DNA of 14,593 nt. Source: an uncultured Nitrososphaera sp. GTDB lineage: Archaea; Thermoproteota; Nitrososphaeria; Nitrososphaerales; Nitrososphaeraceae. Where the stretch lies: positions 1 to 14,593 of the forward strand of contig CAMLKF010000044.1 of NCBI GenBank assembly GCA_946480575.1, read 5' to 3'. The notes beneath the pieces were generated by a model, which saw only the letters and a list, made by a program, of their open reading frames with translations, did no database searches and was not told the DNA's origin. A program made the translations under genes and the position numbers. This document shows, piece after piece, positions 7,107 to 13,279 of the stretch. Numbering within the stretch: position 1 is the stretch's first letter; each line of letters opens with the position of its first letter.

Positions 7107-8258
7107 TTATAGTTGCTGGCTGGTCAGCACCCTGACCGCCTGCTTAAACTCTTCTTGGCTGAGCAGAGGCGTGTCTGCGACCTTTAAGTTCTCCTTGACA
7201 TGCTCGGCCTTTTTTTGGCCAATGAGAGGGGCTATGACTGATGGGCTTGACCGCACTATCTGCACCAGCTTGGCAACTTTGTCGCTTATGCCACCGTAGT
7301 CAGGGATCTCGGTGCGCAAGAGCCTGCCCTGAAAGAGCGGAATACTGGTAAAGATGCCGACATTGAGCTTGGATGCCGCTTCCAAGATAGTCAGGCTACC
7401 ACTTGCAGGCCCAGCTGACTGGTTCTTTAGGAGGAGCGCCTCACTGTACGCAAGGTTGTACGGCAGCTGGATAAATCGAAAGCCGTGGTTTTTTCCGCCG
7501 ACGCTTTCTGCGACCTTGACTGCCTGCTCAAGCGACAGGTACTCGGGGCTGTCGGTGGGCACGCGGAAGCAGGTCCATGTCGCCATGCCGTAGTACCGTA
7601 TCTTGTTCTGCGATCGGTACTTTTCATAGACTTCAAACGCCCGGGCAAGCATCTCCATGAACTGCTGCCTGCTCACGTCCTCGTGCCAGCTTTCAAACGC
7701 GTTGTGGATGTAGACAAGGTCGATGGTTGAAAGGTGCATGTTCATGAGCGACTTGTCGATGCACTTTCCAAGGTAGTTCGGGTTCATGACATTGTAGCCG
7801 GAGCTGATGTCGTCAGCGTTCATCACTTCAGTCTGGATGTACATCCTATGCATGTATTCCATCACGTCTACGTTTGGATAGTCACCGTCGTTTGTGATGT
7901 AGCCATTCTTGGTGGAAATGAAAACCTGATCGCGCGCAATTATGCCATCCTTTACGACGCGCAATAATGCTCTTCCGATGCTCTTTTCAGACTTCATGGC
8001 ACGGTAATTAATAGCAGTGTCGATGACGTTGACCGCGCCTGACTTGACCGACTGGTAGACGGCATTCTCAACTGCAAGGTCGTCCTGCTGCGTCGGCTCG
8101 CCGAGGTACGTCCCTATGCCGATGCTTGACAAATGCAATCCGTCAAATCGCTTGAAGTGACCTTCAGGTCTCCCCTGCGAAACAGCATACTGGATGTATC
8201 TCTTGGTGCCTGCAGGCGTGGCGTAACCTTGCAGCCTCTCGTATGATGACAATGCCAT
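7107..8258 (-). CDS. Aldo/keto reductase family protein
   Basis: A 383-residue NAD(P)H-dependent aldo/keto reductase with a TIM-barrel fold. The catalytic tetrad is visible: Asp80 and Tyr85 in NVIDTAINYRAMKSE, Lys117 in VFISTKNG, and His185 in IDLVYIHNAFES. The first strand (RFDGLHLSSIGIGTYLGEPT) and the C-terminal cofactor-binding segment (SSPSVIAPLIGQKKAEHVKE) are both typical. It is somewhat longer than the usual 280-340 residues because of about 35 extra N-terminal residues and an insertion at about 123-160 (YPNVDVMEYMHRMYIQTEVM region). It probably reduces aldehydes or ketones in the cytoplasm; the substrate is unknown. The ATG start at 8258 has an AT-rich box 22 nt upstream. It is followed closely by the ABM-domain gene, a pairing that suggests joint handling of reactive carbonyls or quinones (inference). 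Confidence 0.93.
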   Translation of the reverse strand: MALSSYERLQGYATPAGTKRYIQYAVSQGRPEGHFKRFDGLHLSSIGIGTYLGEPTQQDDLAVENAVYQSVKSGAVNVIDTAINYRAMKSEKSIGRALLRVVKDGIIARDQVFISTKNGYITNDGDYPNVDVMEYMHRMYIQTEVMNADDISSGYNVMNPNYLGKCIDKSLMNMHLSTIDLVYIHNAFESWHEDVSRQQFMEMLARAFEVYEKYRSQNKIRYYGMATWTCFRVPTDSPEYLSLEQAVKVAESVGGKNHGFRFIQLPYNLAYSEALLLKNQSAGPASGSLTILEAASKLNVGIFTSIPLFQGRLLRTEIPDYGGISDKVAKLVQIVRSSPSVIAPLIGQKKAEHVKENLKVADTPLLSQEEFKQAVRVLTSQQL

Positions 8259-8276
8259 TGAAAAACGTAGAATGAG

Positions 8277-8283
8277 TAATAAA
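8277..8283 (-). promoter_or_regulatory. Probable TATA box of the aldo/keto reductase-ABM operon
   Basis: On the minus strand TTTATTA is centred about 22 nt before the ATG at 8258, consistent with a leaderless or very short leader transcript. Confidence 0.45.
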
Positions 8284-8353
8284 CGGATCGAATTTCGCTA
8301 CTCCCATAAAGGGAGCAGGTCTTATTTTGCGCGGATACGATATAATAACGATA

Positions 8354-9112
8354 ATGGCAGTACTGGATCCCAATGTGCTCAACCGGTTCGTTCTTTTAAT
8401 CCAGCCGTGGCTCGAGTGCTTGGAGCCGCAATTACTGCGGTTTCTGTCGGATTGTCAATGGCGATAGCGCGCCACTTCTTCAAGTCTTACTCGTTCTCAG
8501 GCCCTGGCTACTTGCTCGGCATGCCTATAGGGGTTGCCTCCCTCGGCGCGTCGTTCCTATTGGAGATGACAAGCCTGCGGTACAGCGCCGACCTGGTATT
8601 GCATCCGGCATTCTTTTGGATCCAAACGTCGCTCTAGGCAGAAGCGTTCGCGCTTTCCTACTATTACAAGAATTCAGACGACAGCAGTAGCAGCAAGGCC
8701 ATCGGATCAAGGGACGTGTTGAGCACCACCATGCCTTTCGTGATGGTCGCGGTCCCATTCATGGTGCCGACTGCCGTGCCGATATCAGGTCCCTACCTTA
8801 ACTAGGCCGGCCTTGCGGACCTCAGCCCTTACAGAGGATATTCAGCATCGCAGCCATTGGTACATATTCAAGAGCACCATCGTGTCGCTAGTCAAGGCGG
8901 TGAGTATCAAGATGCTGTACGCGCCAGCGGCGTTTGTGCTCCTGTGGGTTGAGCAGTACTCGCTGGTAATAGCATACTTTGATAACAGCATATAGCTGCG
9001 TTTATCGGATTGGCCATTGGAGGATTTTGCCGGTTTGGCGCTCTTTGCATACATCATGCAGGGTGTGGCATCAAGGAGCGAGATGGTGATTGAGGCGAGA
9101 AAAGCGGCGTAA
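8354..9112 (+). pseudogene. Decayed multi-pass membrane protein gene
   Basis: One membrane protein can be followed through alternating frames. The ATG at 8354 gives MAVLDPNVLNRFVLLIQPW. Near 8400 the reading moves to another frame: ARVLGAAITAVSVGLSMAIA, then GYLLGMPIGVASLGASFLLE. This frame runs through a TAG at 8635-8637 (continuing as AEAFALSYYYKNSDD and MPFVMVAVPFMVPTAVPISG) to a second TAG at 8803-8805. Near 8860 it shifts back (IFKSTIVSLVKAVSIKMLYA, AAFVLLWVEQYSLVIAYF), then shifts briefly again (AAFIGLAIGGF) and ends LALFAYIMQGVASRSEMV to the TAA at 9110-9112. Rebuilt, it would be about 250 residues with five or more hydrophobic segments. I do not recognise the family. The combination of frame changes and stops makes it a pseudogene unless the sequence has local errors. 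A TATAATA at 8341-8347 lies too close to the ATG to be a normal box for it. Confidence 0.7.
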
Positions 9113-9362
9113 GCTACAATTGTTTTACGAGATATTGTGTGCGATTAAAGAAGATACCATGCACAACGAATTTTATAGGCCGACCCACGTCCAGCACTTC
9201 ATTATCTTGTCGTGCGACAATCTGGTGAAGCACTTTGACGAGCTGGAGGAGAAGCGCATGATTCATCGGGTGAGCCGCCTTGTGTCGGTAACTGCGAAGG
9301 TCAAAAAGTTGATCGAGCAGTATGACCATCTGATAAGCCTTATAGAAAGTGCAGGAGTTTAA
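9090..9362 (+). CDS. Small archaeal winged-helix DNA-binding protein
   Basis: A 90-residue protein resembling the short winged-helix regulators that are numerous in thaumarchaea (ArnR1/PadR-like size). The pattern RRKLQLFYEILCAIKED is the typical first helix, followed by RPTHVQHFIILSCDNLVKHF as the helix-turn-helix and RLVSVTAKVKKLIEQYDHLI as wing plus C-terminal helix. Compared with the common form of this family the wing seems shortened by two or three residues, and a usual TxKG turn reads TAKV, so DNA binding may be altered. The TTG start at 9090 lies inside the last 23 nt of the decayed membrane gene, in another frame. Normal relatives start just before the RRxKLQLFYE segment, so this start is reasonable; the alternative is an ATG at 9159 that would remove the first helix. 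Targets are unknown. Confidence 0.72.
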   Translation: MRREKRRKLQLFYEILCAIKEDTMHNEFYRPTHVQHFIILSCDNLVKHFDELEEKRMIHRVSRLVSVTAKVKKLIEQYDHLISLIESAGV

Positions 9363-9380
9363 AATACTGAAATACCAGGG

Positions 9381-9414
9381 GGAAAATAAAAGAAAAAGAG
9401 AGTCAGGTTTTTTT
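9381..9414. terminator. Purine-rich / T-run region between convergent genes
   Basis: After the winged-helix gene the plus strand has a run of seven T at 9408-9414, and the minus strand has T-rich tracts opposite 9381-9400. Archaeal transcription often ends on T-runs without a strong hairpin, so this could terminate both the plus gene and the minus-strand VOC relic. No stable stem is seen. Confidence 0.35.
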
Positions 9415-9431
9415 GATTCTGATGCAGTTAC

Positions 9432-9800
9432 TTAGTTTGCCATTTTATTTTCTTCTGTTATTCCAAAGATATTGCCTTCAGTATCCTGACAGGTTGAGAA
9501 CCAACCAACGCCTGGTATCGCTGTCTTGGGCATCAGCATCTTGGCACCTTTATCTGAATCAAGTTGGAGAATTTGTCAACTGAAGGCAGACTTATTGTAT
9601 TCATCATAGGGATCGCCGTCTCACCCTTTCTAGAAAGACAGCCGCTGATTCCGAGCTCTTTTTCGTCTCCTATAGTTACCATCCAGTACCTCCATAGCAC
9701 CGTCCCACTTTTCGAATTTCCATCCGAAAATATGTTTGTAGAATTTCATCGCTTGTTCTGAATTGTCTACAACCATGTCAAAATGAATTGGTCGAGCCGT
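9432..9800 (-). pseudogene. Frameshifted VOC / glyoxalase-like protein
   Basis: The minus strand encodes a vicinal-oxygen-chelate (glyoxalase/bleomycin-resistance-like) protein split over frames. It begins RPIHFDMVVDNSEQAMKFYK followed by HIFGWKFEKWDG. A frame change near 9690 leads to YWMVTIGDEKELGISGCLSR and ETAIPMMNTISLPSVDKFSN. Another change near 9550 gives DKGAKMLMPKTAIPGVGWFS and CQDTEGNIFGITEENKMAN, ending at the TAA (9432-9434). The order and length (about 125 residues) match small single-domain thaumarchaeal VOC proteins, whose exact reactions are mostly unknown. No start codon precedes the RPIHFD segment in frame; the first in-frame ATG is at 9776, inside the first strand. TTATTTAG on the minus strand around 9808-9815 may be the old promoter. 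Two frame changes and a lost start make it a pseudogene. Confidence 0.78.
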
Positions 9801-9866
9801 TTGACTGCTAAATAAGTCTAGCTGTTTATCATAATTGCTGCGTTATGTATGTGTTGGATAGGCTTA

Positions 9867-9892
9867 AGTCTGTAGCCATCTTGGTACAGACT
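9867..9892. repeat. Inverted repeat / hairpin AGTCTGTA...TACAGACT
   Basis: A perfect 8-bp inverted repeat (AGTCTGTA at 9867-9874 and TACAGACT at 9885-9892) encloses a 10-nt loop in which CC and GG can add two more pairs around a bulged G. It lies in the roughly 170-nt gap between the VOC relic and the end of the prenyltransferase gene. It has no T-run, so it could be an operator, an RNA stem-loop or a processing site. Confidence 0.5.
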
Positions 9893-9970
9893 ACATACTC
9901 ATTCACGCACCCTCTTCAAGTTATAGGTTCGGACGAATTTGAGCTAGTTTTGATATGAAAATAGAGTTGT

Positions 9971-10912
9971 TTAGAATACCAGGCTCGCTGCAAGCAAAAA
10001 GCCGGTTATCCTTGAATACGTTACAGTACACGACATCGCTGGCACCAGCCTTTCAGCGCTTTCCTGATCCTTTCTTAATGCCATTATCGCCTTGACAGCA
10101 AATGGTAGCGACGCAAGGCTGACAAGCGAATAGGCTTTTGTAAACCCAAGAAAGATGCCGGCTACGATCATTGCATACGCAGCAATTATGAAAACAGGAA
10201 AAGCAGAAGCAGCAATTTTCCTGCCCATGATGATGACAAGCGTCCGGCGACCCTTTGATCTGTCTGCTTCATAGTCTGGAAACGAGTTGATAAACAATAC
10301 GGTAGCCGACAATAGGCCGACGATGGCTCCAACAAATATCGCTGCCATGTCGATGGCGGCAGTCTGCACGTAAAAAGTGCCTAGCACTATCATCGCCCCC
10401 TTGATTGCCACAAAGAGCTCGCCAAGGCCAGCGTTGACGATGCTGGTAGAGTAAAAGTAGATGGCGACGACTGCGAAGCCCAGTATTACAGCGATGGCGA
10501 CTCCACGTATTGCAACAAAGTACGCGCCTATCGCTGCGCCAAGGATCAGGAATATCATCCCGGCAGTATAGACTGCTTTTGGCGTGAGGATGTTCTCCGG
10601 CAGGACGCCGGTTCCGCCCGAGAACTTGGTCCTCGTCGTTGCAGAATCGATGCCTCTTTTATGATCCCAGTAGTCGTTGAGCAGGTCGACGCTTGCATGC
10701 AAAAAGCCGACGCCGAGGTACGTCAAGACAGCGTACAGCGGGTCAATGTAGCCGAATTTCCAGTAGGCTATGGCAAGGCCATTGCTTACCGCAATCACGG
10801 ATGCGAGCAGAAACCTGATCCTGATTGCTCGTAGCCAGCTGGACAGCACCGGTGCGTGATACGGCAAGGGTCTTACTATGCTTTTTGAATCAATCAGTCG
10901 CCAGCGACACAC
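9971..10912 (-). CDS. UbiA-family prenyltransferase (MenA-like)
   Basis: An integral membrane prenyltransferase of 290-313 residues that would transfer an isoprenoid chain to an aromatic or lipid acceptor. Both Mg-diphosphate motifs are present: NDYWDHKRGID (79-89) and NSFPDYEADRSKGRRTL (209-225). Roughly eight or nine hydrophobic segments follow the UbiA pattern. NDYWDHKRGIDS with the KFSGGTGVL segment resembles 1,4-dihydroxy-2-naphthoate prenyltransferases, so a menaquinone role is a good guess; thaumarchaea are known to make menaquinones. Geranylgeranylglyceryl-phosphate and digeranylgeranyl transferases belong to the same superfamily and cannot be excluded. The longest start (GTG 10912) overlaps the preceding winged-helix gene by 19 nt. 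TTG 10867 or GTG 10849, just before SSWLRAIRIRFLLASV, are possible shorter starts. It is probably co-transcribed with that regulator-like gene. Confidence 0.87.
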   Translation of the reverse strand: MCRWRLIDSKSIVRPLPYHAPVLSSWLRAIRIRFLLASVIAVSNGLAIAYWKFGYIDPLYAVLTYLGVGFLHASVDLLNDYWDHKRGIDSATTRTKFSGGTGVLPENILTPKAVYTAGMIFLILGAAIGAYFVAIRGVAIAVILGFAVVAIYFYSTSIVNAGLGELFVAIKGAMIVLGTFYVQTAAIDMAAIFVGAIVGLLSATVLFINSFPDYEADRSKGRRTLVIIMGRKIAASAFPVFIIAAYAMIVAGIFLGFTKAYSLVSLASLPFAVKAIMALRKDQESAERLVPAMSCTVTYSRITGFLLAASLVF

Positions 10913-11169
10913 CGGTAATAGATGACGCCGTTCACTGTCACGTCTTCTATTTTGAACTTTCTCTTCCTGCCAGATATCGCTCCAGCAAGGTCTGATATGC
11001 TCATCTTGACCATTGCGTTATTCACGTCTGCTTCTGAAATCGCGGTCGCCTGCGCTATCTCTTTTGCTGAAAAGCCCTTGCCACGGTTTCTGCAAAGGAA
11101 CTGGTTAATGATCGTAGAGAGGTCCTTGTGAGCTTCAAATTCTGCGGCGTCAATCGGTGGTGGGCACAT
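10894..11169 (-). CDS. Small winged-helix domain protein upstream of the UbiA gene
   Basis: A 91-residue, mostly alpha-helical protein. LSTIINQFLCRNRGKGFSAK is a first helix, EIAQATAISEADVNNAMVKM looks like the helix-turn-helix with recognition helix, and RKRKFKIEDVTVNGVIYYRC forms the beta wing. This matches the small wHTH proteins common in Nitrososphaera-type genomes, but I cannot name the family. The ATG at 11169 is the natural start; an AT-rich element about 31 nt upstream could drive a leaderless transcript. Its stop lies 16 nt inside the longest form of the prenyltransferase gene, so translation of the two is probably coupled. It may regulate its own promoter and that of the divergent winged-helix gene (inference). 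Confidence 0.7.
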   Translation of the reverse strand: MCPPPIDAAEFEAHKDLSTIINQFLCRNRGKGFSAKEIAQATAISEADVNNAMVKMSISDLAGAISGRKRKFKIEDVTVNGVIYYRCVAGD

Positions 11170-11618
11170 ATATACGGATGGATAAAAGCACGCATCAAAT
11201 TAAATACTCTTGTTGCGAACTACAGGATAACGTGAGAGAGTCTCCTGCGCTCAGCCGCCTTGAAATGGGCATTCTCGAGTCAGTCAGGGGCGGGTCCCGG
11301 CACGAAAAGGCGATTGTAAAGGACGTCAGGCTGGCCGAGCCCATCGTCGCAGAAGTCGTAACCGACCTGATGTTCAAGGGCTACATCGAAAGGCGCAGGC
11401 GGCGCTGGATGCTGTTTTTCTCCCGCGAATATTTCTCGATCACATTTGAAGGGCTTGCCGCGCTTGAAGCTGCCACCAGGAGTGACCTTGACAGGATAAT
11501 GGAAATACTAAAGGAAAGGGGCCAGCAGATGGTAGATGCAATTTTGGAAGAGATGCCGCCGCTCGCATCGGGAGCCATAAAGGCGACTTATAGAGCGGCA
11601 AAATTCATCCTGAAATAG
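11157..11618 (+). CDS. Winged-helix protein (divergent from the wHTH-UbiA pair)
   Basis: A protein of 128 to 153 residues depending on start. LSRLEMGILESVRGGSRHEK (33-52) is a first helix, DVRLAEPIVAEVVTDLMFKG (56-75) the helix-turn-helix, and YIERRRRRWMLFFSREYFSI (76-95) a strongly basic wing. A helical tail (TRSDLDRIMEILKERGQQMV, then EEMPPLASGAIKATYRAAKF) could be a dimerisation helix. This is the layout of MarR/PadR-like archaeal regulators; targets are unknown. Starts in frame are GTG 11157, ATG 11178 and GTG 11232. The last is favoured because it sits about 30 nt after the AT-rich element and removes a poorly structured N-terminus that would overlap the divergent gene's start. The ORF span given uses the longest form. 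Confidence 0.68.
   Translation: MVGTYIRMDKSTHQIKYSCCELQDNVRESPALSRLEMGILESVRGGSRHEKAIVKDVRLAEPIVAEVVTDLMFKGYIERRRRRWMLFFSREYFSITFEGLAALEAATRSDLDRIMEILKERGQQMVDAILEEMPPLASGAIKATYRAAKFILK
11197..11206. promoter_or_regulatory. Shared AT-rich element for two divergent winged-helix genes
   Basis: AAATTAAATA reads TATTTAATTT on the other strand, so it can serve as a TATA box in either direction. It is centred about 32 nt from the ATG at 11169 on the minus strand and about 30 nt from the GTG at 11232 on the plus strand. Both distances suit leaderless or nearly leaderless archaeal transcripts. It is the only well-placed AT-rich element for both genes in the 62-nt gap. Confidence 0.45.
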
Positions 11619-11620
11619 CT

Positions 11621-11657
11621 AGCTGGTTCAATGCAGCCGCTCCAAACGCCAGCTTTT
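11621..11657 (+). terminator. Weak stem-loop followed by TTTT
   Basis: AGCTGG (11621-11626) and CCAGCT (11649-11654) can pair around a 22-nt loop, starting 3 nt after the stop codon of the winged-helix gene, with TTTT at 11654-11657. The long loop and short stem make it a modest candidate for a transcription end signal. Confidence 0.3.
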
Positions 11658-11745
11658 CTGTAATGTGATTCTGGTTAATTGATCTCATCTTCTTGTAATA
11701 GTCAAGATTTTACCTATCAGATGTCATAATCAACATCGCCAAGGG

Positions 11746-11750
11746 TTAAA
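11746..11750 (+). promoter_or_regulatory. Possible TATA box of the cupredoxin gene
   Basis: TTAAA within AAGGGTTAAAGC is centred 27 nt before the ATG at 11775, in agreement with a leaderless transcript starting at that ATG. Confidence 0.4.
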
Positions 11751-11771
11751 GCGGATCTGGAAATAGATTCC

Positions 11772-12341
11772 TTGATGCAACACATGAGCAATGCAACTTC
11801 AAAAAGCCTATCTCTAACAATAGCAGCTGTTGCTGCTGTTGCTATATTGCTAACGATAGCCATTTTCCCTTCTGCTGGCATGGCAGGGATAGCACAATAT
11901 CGACATCGGAGTATAGCGTATGCCCAGCAACAGCAGCCGTCGCCTCAGGCGACAAATGCTTCTGCAAGTGCCGGCAATACTGCTACAAACGCCATCACCG
12001 TAGTCATATCCTCGGGTGCCTCAGTCAATCAAACCAATCAATACTTTGTTCCAAACTCAGTTCAGGTCCCAAGTGGATCAAATGTTACATGGATCAACAA
12101 TGACACGGCAGCGCATACGGCAACAGCCGGCAATCCTAAGCAAGGCCCTTCGGGACAATTCGATACGGGATTATTCAACCCAGGGGCAAATGCTTCGATA
12201 ACAATACAGGATCAACCGGGAGCTACGATACCATACTATTGCACCGTGCACCCGTGGATGATTGCAACGGTAACTGTAGTAGCGCCAGGTCAAAATATGG
12301 CAGCCGCATCGCCTACGACGAATACTACTGCTCCCCAATAG
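11772..12341 (+). CDS. Plastocyanin-like type 1 copper protein, membrane-anchored or secreted
   Basis: A 188-189 residue blue copper protein (cupredoxin). An N-terminal hydrophobic segment (about 14-40) ends near AYAQQQQ (about 49-55), either a cleavable signal or an N-terminal anchor. A low-complexity Q/P/A/S/N linker (51-75) leads to the cupredoxin domain (76-172). Copper ligands are visible in the standard order: His115 (NNDTAAHTATAG), then Cys157, His160 and Met163 in YYCTVHPWM. GQFDTGLFNPG (128-138) is characteristic of archaeal plastocyanin-like proteins. In ammonia-oxidising archaea such proteins are thought to replace cytochromes as electron carriers; which partner this one serves is unknown. 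Start: TTG 11772 opens the frame, but ATG 11775 fits the promoter spacing; ATG 11784 is another choice. It ends with an N/T-rich tail 4 nt before the convergent DUF2203 gene. Confidence 0.92.
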   Translation: MMQHMSNATSKSLSLTIAAVAAVAILLTIAIFPSAGMAGIAQYRHRSIAYAQQQQPSPQATNASASAGNTATNAITVVISSGASVNQTNQYFVPNSVQVPSGSNVTWINNDTAAHTATAGNPKQGPSGQFDTGLFNPGANASITIQDQPGATIPYYCTVHPWMIATVTVVAPGQNMAAASPTTNTTAPQ

Positions 12342-12345
12342 CAGA

Positions 12346-12786
12346 TTACTTAAGCCGTTCGAGTTCACTTGGGTCTATGCCGTTTTCGCCAGCTGGAAAA
12401 CCGCTGGTCACGAGTGGCTTGCGGCCCATGAATCCCTCGTCCTTGGCATGCCAGAACTTTATTTCGTCCTCTCCTACTTTCCAGCACAGCCACACCTCCT
12501 CGTTGAACCTCTTTGACGGAAAGTCAAGCAGCCCCTCATCCACGCTCTTTATGACCACCCCGGTACCCTCGAGCTGCTCTATGGCGTTGTAGAGGTTTGA
12601 AACGGCGGCATTTAGCTCTTGCTTTTTCTTGATAAACTGTTGAAACTCGCTGCCAGAATCGATTATCATCTGCAGCTTCTCCTGTATGGCGACCACCTGG
12701 TTCTTTTGGGCGATAATGTTTGCAAACATGCGCTTTACCTCTGGCAGCGCCTTGTTTGCGGTCTGTGGGGTGTAGAACGTGAACAT
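12346..12786 (-). CDS. DUF2203 family protein
   Basis: A 146-residue soluble protein matching DUF2203 throughout. It opens with FYTPQTANKALPEVKRMFAN (4-23), then a long helical hairpin (about 24-72), and ends with the family signature GVVIKSVDEGLLDFPSKRF (76-94), EVWLCWKVGEDEIKFWHAKD (97-116) and GFMGRKPL (118-125). The function of the family is unknown. The helical part could form a coiled coil, and the WCW-H-GR core is strongly conserved, which suggests a binding or catalytic site. The ATG start at 12786 has an AT-rich element (ATAAATTA on the minus strand, about 12824-12831) about 40 nt upstream, implying a leader of roughly 15 nt. The C-terminus (PAGENGIDPSELERLK) extends slightly beyond the core. 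Its stop is 4 nt from the cupredoxin stop, so the two mRNAs must overlap as antisense. Confidence 0.9.
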   Translation of the reverse strand: MFTFYTPQTANKALPEVKRMFANIIAQKNQVVAIQEKLQMIIDSGSEFQQFIKKKQELNAAVSNLYNAIEQLEGTGVVIKSVDEGLLDFPSKRFNEEVWLCWKVGEDEIKFWHAKDEGFMGRKPLVTSGFPAGENGIDPSELERLK

Positions 12787-12820
12787 GTTGCTATCTTGAC
12801 AAGGTTGTCCGGACTCGCAA

Positions 12821-12832
12821 GATAATTTATGC
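12821..12832 (-). promoter_or_regulatory. Probable TATA box of the DUF2203 gene
   Basis: The minus strand reads GCATAAATTATC, centred about 40 nt before the ATG at 12786. Transcription starting about 26 nt downstream would leave a 15-nt leader. Confidence 0.4.
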
Positions 12833-12865
12833 CTTTAGCACGGCAAAACACAATCTCTCCCGCAG

Positions 12866-12888
12866 ATCATCATCGTCATCATCATCAT
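12866..12888. repeat. ATC/GAT trinucleotide repeat tract
   Basis: A near-perfect run of ATC units (with one GTC interruption) covers the old stop codon of the CBS-domain gene and the sequence just after it. Such a tract is prone to slippage. It could have arisen once selection on the 3' end was lost. Confidence 0.6.
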
Positions 12889-13279
12889 ATCTTTGTGATG
12901 TGCATGAACACGTCGCTGCTCATGACGCCCCATGCACCTGCTGCTCGTCCTCTGAGACGACTGCCGCTGGGTCCAGGTCGTGCAGCGCCATGTATTCCAC
13001 CACTTCATAGAGCGGTTCGTCCATCTCGATGGCCTTAATGTGCTGTATCGAAATGTCGTTTAGGATGACGCAGTGCCAACCCTCCCTCCTTATCTTGCGC
13101 ACCTGGGAAGGCGTCACTAAGCCCAAGTATGACCTACCGTCTTTCATCATTGCGACATATTCAGGATTGTACCTGTCATTATGCTTATCGTCAAGCTGTG
13201 TGATGGTCATTTCGCCATACACAGTCGGCGGCTCTGCGATGTAGACATCGGAGACGCGCATGTGGCCGAGCATCGTCAT
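12885..13279 (-). pseudogene. CBS-domain protein with a frameshifted C-terminus
   Basis: The open part (ATG 13279 to TGA 12920, 119 residues) is a small CBS-pair protein. MRVSDVYIAEPPTVYGEMTI and SYLGLVTPSQVRKIR make up the first, degenerate CBS unit. HCVILNDISIQHIKAIEMDE, LYEVVEYMALHDLDPAAVVS and EDEQQV belong to the second. Normal family members end with a strand and helix like GVMSSDVFMHITKI. That exact peptide is encoded in another frame right after the stop (to TGA 12885-12887), so indels within about 12925-12936 (CATGCACCTG region) cut off the last 14 or so residues of the second CBS unit. CBS pairs bind adenine nucleotides and often regulate transporters. The ATG overlaps the TGA of the antiporter gene (ATGA), so the two were coupled. 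The truncated protein might still be made, but the missing end completes the nucleotide-binding fold. Confidence 0.72.

Noticed and set aside
12839..12900. His-rich peptide (HHRHHHH) on the plus strand, possibly a metal-binding protein.
   Set aside because: It is produced by the ATC trinucleotide repeat read in one frame, at the end of the decayed CBS gene on the other strand; no domain or promoter supports it.
12839..12900. CRISPR-like or tandem-array possibility for the repeated CAT/ATC units.
   Set aside because: The units are 3 nt with no spacers; this is a simple trinucleotide repeat.
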